Source of the DNA: Acidobacteriota bacterium
GTDB taxonomy: Bacteria > Acidobacteriota > Terriglobia > Terriglobales > SCQP01
Length of the DNA stretch: 9,419 nucleotides
NCBI GenBank assembly: GCA_021818645.1
Contig: JAKATS010000373.1
Location: forward strand, 1-9,419
Direction: 5' to 3'
Shown here: positions 6,626 to 9,419 of the stretch, piece after piece
Layout of the letters: every line of letters starts with the position of its first letter
Position numbering within the stretch: position 1 is the first letter of the stretch
The notes under the pieces: generated by a model
Databases searched by the model: none
What the model was told of the DNA's origin: nothing
What the model saw: only the letters and a program-made list of their open reading frames with translations
Made by a program: the position numbers and the translations under genes

Positions 6626-7306
6626 TCATCGCGATTTTTTTTTCGGCGGGGCGGCGAATCCGGAGACGGCAGGCGAATGGGCAAGATAAAATCGCGCCGG
6701 CAGCTCGCGCGCGCGGCGAATTCCGACGCGCGGCCCGACGGAGACGGGCTCGCGTGGCATGCCCCCGCCCCGCGCCGGCGCGGCCGCGATCCACAGCCGG
6801 CCGGGCCGGGTGAGATCGCAGCCATTCAAGCCGCGGCCAATATGCAATGCGCGGGCGAGCCGCCCGGGTCCGCTTAAAAGCCGGTGCCTCGCCGGAGACG
6901 AAAGCGCCTGCACGCGCGACCGCCATTCCGGGCCGATGGCCTCGGCGGCGCGGATGAGCACGCATCCAGCCTGGCCACGGGGTTGGGCCGAGACGTTCAG
7001 GCAATAATGCATGCCGTAGATGAAATAGACATAGGCCCGGCCGGGAGGGCCGAAAAGAACGCGGTTGCGCGGGGTGGGACCGCGCCAGGCATGGGCGGCA
7101 GGGTCGTTTTCGCCCAGATAAGCTTCGACTTCGACAATCCGGGCGCGCCAAAGGCGGCCGCGCCATGCCCGCATCAGATAGCGGCCCAGCAAAGCAGGGG
7201 CGACTTCCAGGGGCGAGCGGTTATAAAATGCCTCCGGCAGGGGCACGAATTCCGCCGGGCTCGCCCCGGCGAGCTCCGCGGACCGCGCTACCGGCACAAT
7301 TTTCAC
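6626..7306 (-). CDS. mpg: 3-methyladenine DNA glycosylase (AAG/MPG family)
   Basis: Base-excision repair enzyme that removes alkylated and deaminated purines from DNA. The product (226 aa) carries the family core: IVEVEAYLGENDPAAHAWRGPTPRN (residues 57-81), with catalytic E61 and active-site Y63 and H72. It is followed by GRAYVYFIYGMHYCLNVSA (89-107), which holds the intercalating/stacking tyrosine Y94. GCVLIRAAE (114-122) provides the conserved arginine, R119. The C-terminus ends in a basic PPKKKSR tail. Start is GTG at 7306, overlapping the galU stop by 4 nt (GTGA), so translation is probably coupled to galU. The first 20 residues are poorly conserved in the family, so a later start cannot be excluded, but the overlap favours this one. 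Pairing a repair enzyme with UDP-glucose synthesis has no obvious functional logic. Confidence 0.93.
   Translation of the reverse strand: MKIVPVARSAELAGASPAEFVPLPEAFYNRSPLEVAPALLGRYLMRAWRGRLWRARIVEVEAYLGENDPAAHAWRGPTPRNRVLFGPPGRAYVYFIYGMHYCLNVSAQPRGQAGCVLIRAAEAIGPEWRSRVQALSSPARHRLLSGPGRLARALHIGRGLNGCDLTRPGRLWIAAAPARGGGMPREPVSVGPRVGIRRARELPARFYLAHSPAVSGFAAPPKKKSR
6627..6640 (-). repeat. 14-nt repeat, copy 2 (3' end of the DNA glycosylase gene)
   Basis: Exact second copy, in the same orientation, of the element at 4975-4988 (AAAAAATCGCGATG on the - strand). Here it encodes the final Lys-Lys-Ser-Arg and part of the stop codon of the DNA glycosylase, about 27 nt upstream of the putative -35 of the zapB-like promoter. 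The coding location weakens a regulatory reading. Confidence 0.3.
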
Positions 7307-8214
7307 AGCGGCAGGGATTTTAGATAGTGGCGGAAAGCTCCGCCCAGGTCGGTGCGCTTAAGCGCCAACTCGACCGTGGCCTGCAAAAACCCCAGCTTAT
7401 CGCCGGCATCGTAGCGCCGGCCCTGGAATTGATAGGCATAAATGGGTTCGCGGTGGGACAGGGCGCGCAGCGCGTCGGTGAGCTGGATTTCGCCGCCGGC
7501 GCCGCGCTGGGTAGTTTCCAGAAAATCAAACACCGCGGGGGTCAGGATATAGCGGCCGACCACGGCCAGGTCCGAAGGCGCATCGGCGGCCTTGGGTTTT
7601 TCCACCATATCAAGCACGCGATACGCGGGACCGTGAAACCCTTGCGGCTTCCAGGGTTCGACCTTGACCACGCCATAGCTGGAGATGGATTCGGAGGGTA
7701 CTTTTTCCACCGCAATCACGCTGTGCCCGGTGGCCTCATACACTTCCAGCATTTGGCGCAGCACCGGCACCTGGGCATCAATGACATCGTCGGCGAGCAG
7801 CACCGCGAACGGCTCCGCACCCACGAACTCACGCGCGGTGAGCACGGCATGGCCCAGGCCGAGGGCTTCCTTCTGCCGCACATAGGCGATATGCATGAGA
7901 TCGGAAATTTCACGCACCACGGCCAGCAGGTCGGTTTTGCCTTTTTCCGACAGCATGCGTTCCAGCTCGAAACTGACGTCGAAGTGGTCTTCGATGGAGT
8001 TTTTGCCGCGGCCGGTGACGATGATCAGATTATCGAGGCCCGATTCGAGCGCTTCTTCCACGCCGTACTGAATGATCGGCTTATCCACCAGGGGCAGCAT
8101 TTCCTTGGGCTGGGCCTTGGTGGCGGGCAAAAACCGCGTGCCCAGGCCGGCGGCGGGAAAAACGGCTTTACGGACGGGAAGAATTTTGGCGCCGCCGAGA
8201 AGGGATTCAGGCAT
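7303..8214 (-). CDS. galU: UTP-glucose-1-phosphate uridylyltransferase
   Basis: Makes UDP-glucose from UTP and glucose-1-phosphate, the donor for polysaccharide, glycolipid and trehalose synthesis; cytoplasmic. The N-terminal nucleotide-binding motif is complete: AVFPAAGLGTRFLPATKAQPKEMLPLVDKP (residues 17-46). FAVLLADDVID carries the metal-binding aspartate. MVEKP and, near the end, YDAGDKLGFLQATVELALKR are typical GalU signatures. Length, 303 aa, is normal. ATG at 8214 has a GGAG about 11 nt upstream, slightly far but usable. The preceding 240 nt have no gene, so a promoter probably lies there, although no convincing hexamer pair was found. The stop overlaps the start of the DNA glycosylase. 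UDP-glucose could feed glycosyltransferases such as the one at 1532-2482, but no direct link is shown. Confidence 0.96.
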   Translation of the reverse strand: MPESLLGGAKILPVRKAVFPAAGLGTRFLPATKAQPKEMLPLVDKPIIQYGVEEALESGLDNLIIVTGRGKNSIEDHFDVSFELERMLSEKGKTDLLAVVREISDLMHIAYVRQKEALGLGHAVLTAREFVGAEPFAVLLADDVIDAQVPVLRQMLEVYEATGHSVIAVEKVPSESISSYGVVKVEPWKPQGFHGPAYRVLDMVEKPKAADAPSDLAVVGRYILTPAVFDFLETTQRGAGGEIQLTDALRALSHREPIYAYQFQGRRYDAGDKLGFLQATVELALKRTDLGGAFRHYLKSLPL

Positions 8215-8454
8215 ATCGTATGGGGCTCCCCATTCAGTGTAGTGCGGAATAGTAGGCCGGTGGGAGAGCGCGCAAGCGCAGCGGCCGGGGAATCAAAGCA
8301 GCCCCCGCGCATTGGCGAGCCGAAGCGGGACGCGTGGCATACCAAACCGCAGGTTTTATGTTTTCATGCCATGCTGGGGCCCGCGCCAGGCATTTGACGA
8401 TAAGCCCAAAAATACCTGATGCCGCAGCGGCGGTTCGAAGCGTTGGCAAAGCCG
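8215..8454. other. 240-nt intergenic region between the GH36 gene and galU
   Basis: No credible gene, tRNA or classical terminator is visible. It contains a nested inverted repeat: TGGCAT/ATGCCA (8335-8340 with 8366-8371) around AAACC-GCA-GGTTT (8344-8356). A second imperfect stem lies at 8371-8393 (ATGC-TGG / CCA-G-GCAT). On the - strand a GCCGC-T-GCGGC palindrome is followed by a short T5 run about 9 nt later, too loosely spaced for a confident terminator. The galU promoter is presumably here. Confidence 0.5.
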
Positions 8455-9419
8455 CTAAAATTGCAGGCCGACGGTGACCGGCCGGCGCGCGGTGCCGAAG
8501 CTGGCGGCAGGAATCACCAGCAAATGCCGGGCGTAATGATATTGTCCGCTGCCCAGCAGTTTTTTCCCCAGCCATACGCGGCGCGGCGCATGCAGCAGCC
8601 AGGCGCCGAATTCTCCACCCTGGGCCAGGCGAATGCTGGCGCCCGAGCCGGAATAGCGCACCGTTTCCACCGCGGCTTCGCCCAGGTATTTATTCAGCAG
8701 GCCGAAGACAGCCAGCGAATGCCGCACCGGCACCAGGGAAAATAAATCCGCCTGCAAGGCTCCGAGGTGAAAATGGTAGCGGGTTCCGGGAGCGAGCAGA
8801 AAGGCATGATGGCCATTGCGTTCGTAAACGGCCAGCGCCGGGCGCGCGCTCATGCCGCCATGATGGCGCAGGTCGGGAGCATCCTGCGATGACAGCGTGC
8901 CGGCGACCTGCTCGTGGGTGAAGTTGACGTTGAAGGCCGCCACCATTTCACTCCGCAGGCCGGGCCGGTGCACCGGAGCGAAGACCTGCAGGGCTATGGG
9001 GGAAGCGGCAGGATCACGCAGAAGCTGTGCAGGGACGACTTCGGCGGGCCGGTCGGGACGCAGCGCCAGGCCATTGGCGAGCGCCAGGGCGCGCAACATG
9101 ACTGCTTTGGCCACCCGGGGCGGATCGGTGGTGTAGATGGGGCCGCCGCTGATGGCGCGGGCAATGGCCTGCAGCCGGGCATCGGGCTGGGCCGACTCGA
9201 ACATATCCCAGTCGGGCACGGCGAAATTGGAAAACCAGTAGGCGTTATAAGCGTTATCGAAGATATGGCGGCGGGAATCGTAAGGGCTGCCGGGCACGTA
9301 ATCGTCGCTGTTGCGGCCCACATCGGAATTGCGCCAGTTATAGACGTTTTCCAGCGACATGTCCATGCAGTTGAGCAGGTTGATTCCGGCGGCCCGGTGC
9401 GGGGCGGCCGCCACGGGAA
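8455..9419 (-). CDS. Glycoside hydrolase family 36, Sip1/raffinose-synthase-like, C-terminal half (5' end cut by window edge)
   Basis: Resembles the seed-imbibition-protein/raffinose-synthase branch of GH36: alkaline alpha-galactosidases and galactosyltransferases of plants and archaea, acting on raffinose-type sugars. The frame is open to the right edge; about 321 residues are present, against 700 or more in full members, so the N-terminal beta domain and the nucleophile region are missing. Diagnostic stretches visible are LNCMDMSLENVYNW (about 9375-9334), GRNSDDYVP with the Asp-Asp pair expected to include the acid/base (about 9316-9290), then the RRHIFDNAYNAYW region, VPDWDMFES and ARAISGGPIYTTD. 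The C-terminal beta-sandwich follows (VAAFNVNF onward). No membrane segment is seen. Whether it hydrolyses or transfers galactose, and on which sugar, cannot be told. It stops 240 nt before galU; both act on hexose metabolism, but a shared transcript is not shown. Confidence 0.85.
   Translation of the reverse strand, partial: PVAAAPHRAAGINLLNCMDMSLENVYNWRNSDVGRNSDDYVPGSPYDSRRHIFDNAYNAYWFSNFAVPDWDMFESAQPDARLQAIARAISGGPIYTTDPPRVAKAVMLRALALANGLALRPDRPAEVVPAQLLRDPAASPIALQVFAPVHRPGLRSEMVAAFNVNFTHEQVAGTLSSQDAPDLRHHGGMSARPALAVYERNGHHAFLLAPGTRYHFHLGALQADLFSLVPVRHSLAVFGLLNKYLGEAAVETVRYSGSGASIRLAQGGEFGAWLLHAPRRVWLGKKLLGSGQYHYARHLLVIPAASFGTARRPVTVGLQF

Noticed and set aside
8249..8275. TTGCGC and TACTAT upstream of galU as a promoter
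   Set aside because: The spacing is only 15 nt and the -10 matches just four positions; too weak to list.
6751..8340. CGCGTGGCAT found at 6751-6760 and 8331-8340
   Set aside because: Ten-base repeats are expected by chance in GC-rich sequence of this length, and one copy is inside a gene.
7327..8397. A 356-codon open frame on the + strand opposite galU
   Set aside because: galU on the - strand has full family motifs; the + frame shows no recognisable domain and mirrors galU codons.
8429..8440. GGTTCGAA, resembling a tRNA T-loop
   Set aside because: The flanking bases do not form a T-stem and no acceptor or anticodon arm can be folded around it.
8419..8745. A 108-codon + strand frame opposite the end of the GH36 gene
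   Set aside because: Antisense shadow of the GH36 coding frame, with no domain and no ribosome site.

Overview
The window is GC-rich (roughly 60-65% by eye) and densely packed bacterial chromosome, mostly housekeeping genes. The order coiled-coil protein - zapA - TIGR00282/YmdB phosphoesterase, together with a plant/archaeal-type Sip1-like GH36 enzyme, hemE-hemG and galU, suggests a diderm, high-GC bacterium. Acidobacteriota is my best guess; it rests on remembered gene order and is an inference. No rRNA, tRNA, transposase, CRISPR array or phage gene was seen. I found no convincing new multi-gene system; the points of interest are a gene-order anomaly, a sulfotransferase/glycosyltransferase pair and several small regulatory-looking sequences.

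Left part, + strand (1-2482): the 3' half of tyrS runs in from the left edge. It is followed 2 nt later by a PAPS-type sulfotransferase and 1 nt after that by a family 2 glycosyltransferase. The tight spacing suggests one transcript. The last two genes probably build or decorate a surface polysaccharide or glycolipid.

Middle part, - strand (2479-6526, read right to left): a ZapB-like coiled-coil protein, zapA, a YmdB-family phosphodiesterase, hemE (uroporphyrinogen decarboxylase) and hemG/hemY (protoporphyrinogen oxidase). A plausible sigma70-type promoter lies just upstream, at 6572-6600. The run combines Z-ring accessory proteins, a phosphodiesterase and two heme-pathway enzymes. It ends tail-to-tail with the glycosyltransferase, and the two stop codons overlap on a TTAA palindrome.

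Right part, - strand (6626-9419): the C-terminal half of a Sip1/raffinose-synthase-like GH36 protein enters from the right edge. A 240-nt gap follows, then galU (UDP-glucose pyrophosphorylase), whose stop codon overlaps the start of a 3-methyladenine DNA glycosylase gene. The 240-nt gap holds only weak inverted repeats and no gene that I can see.
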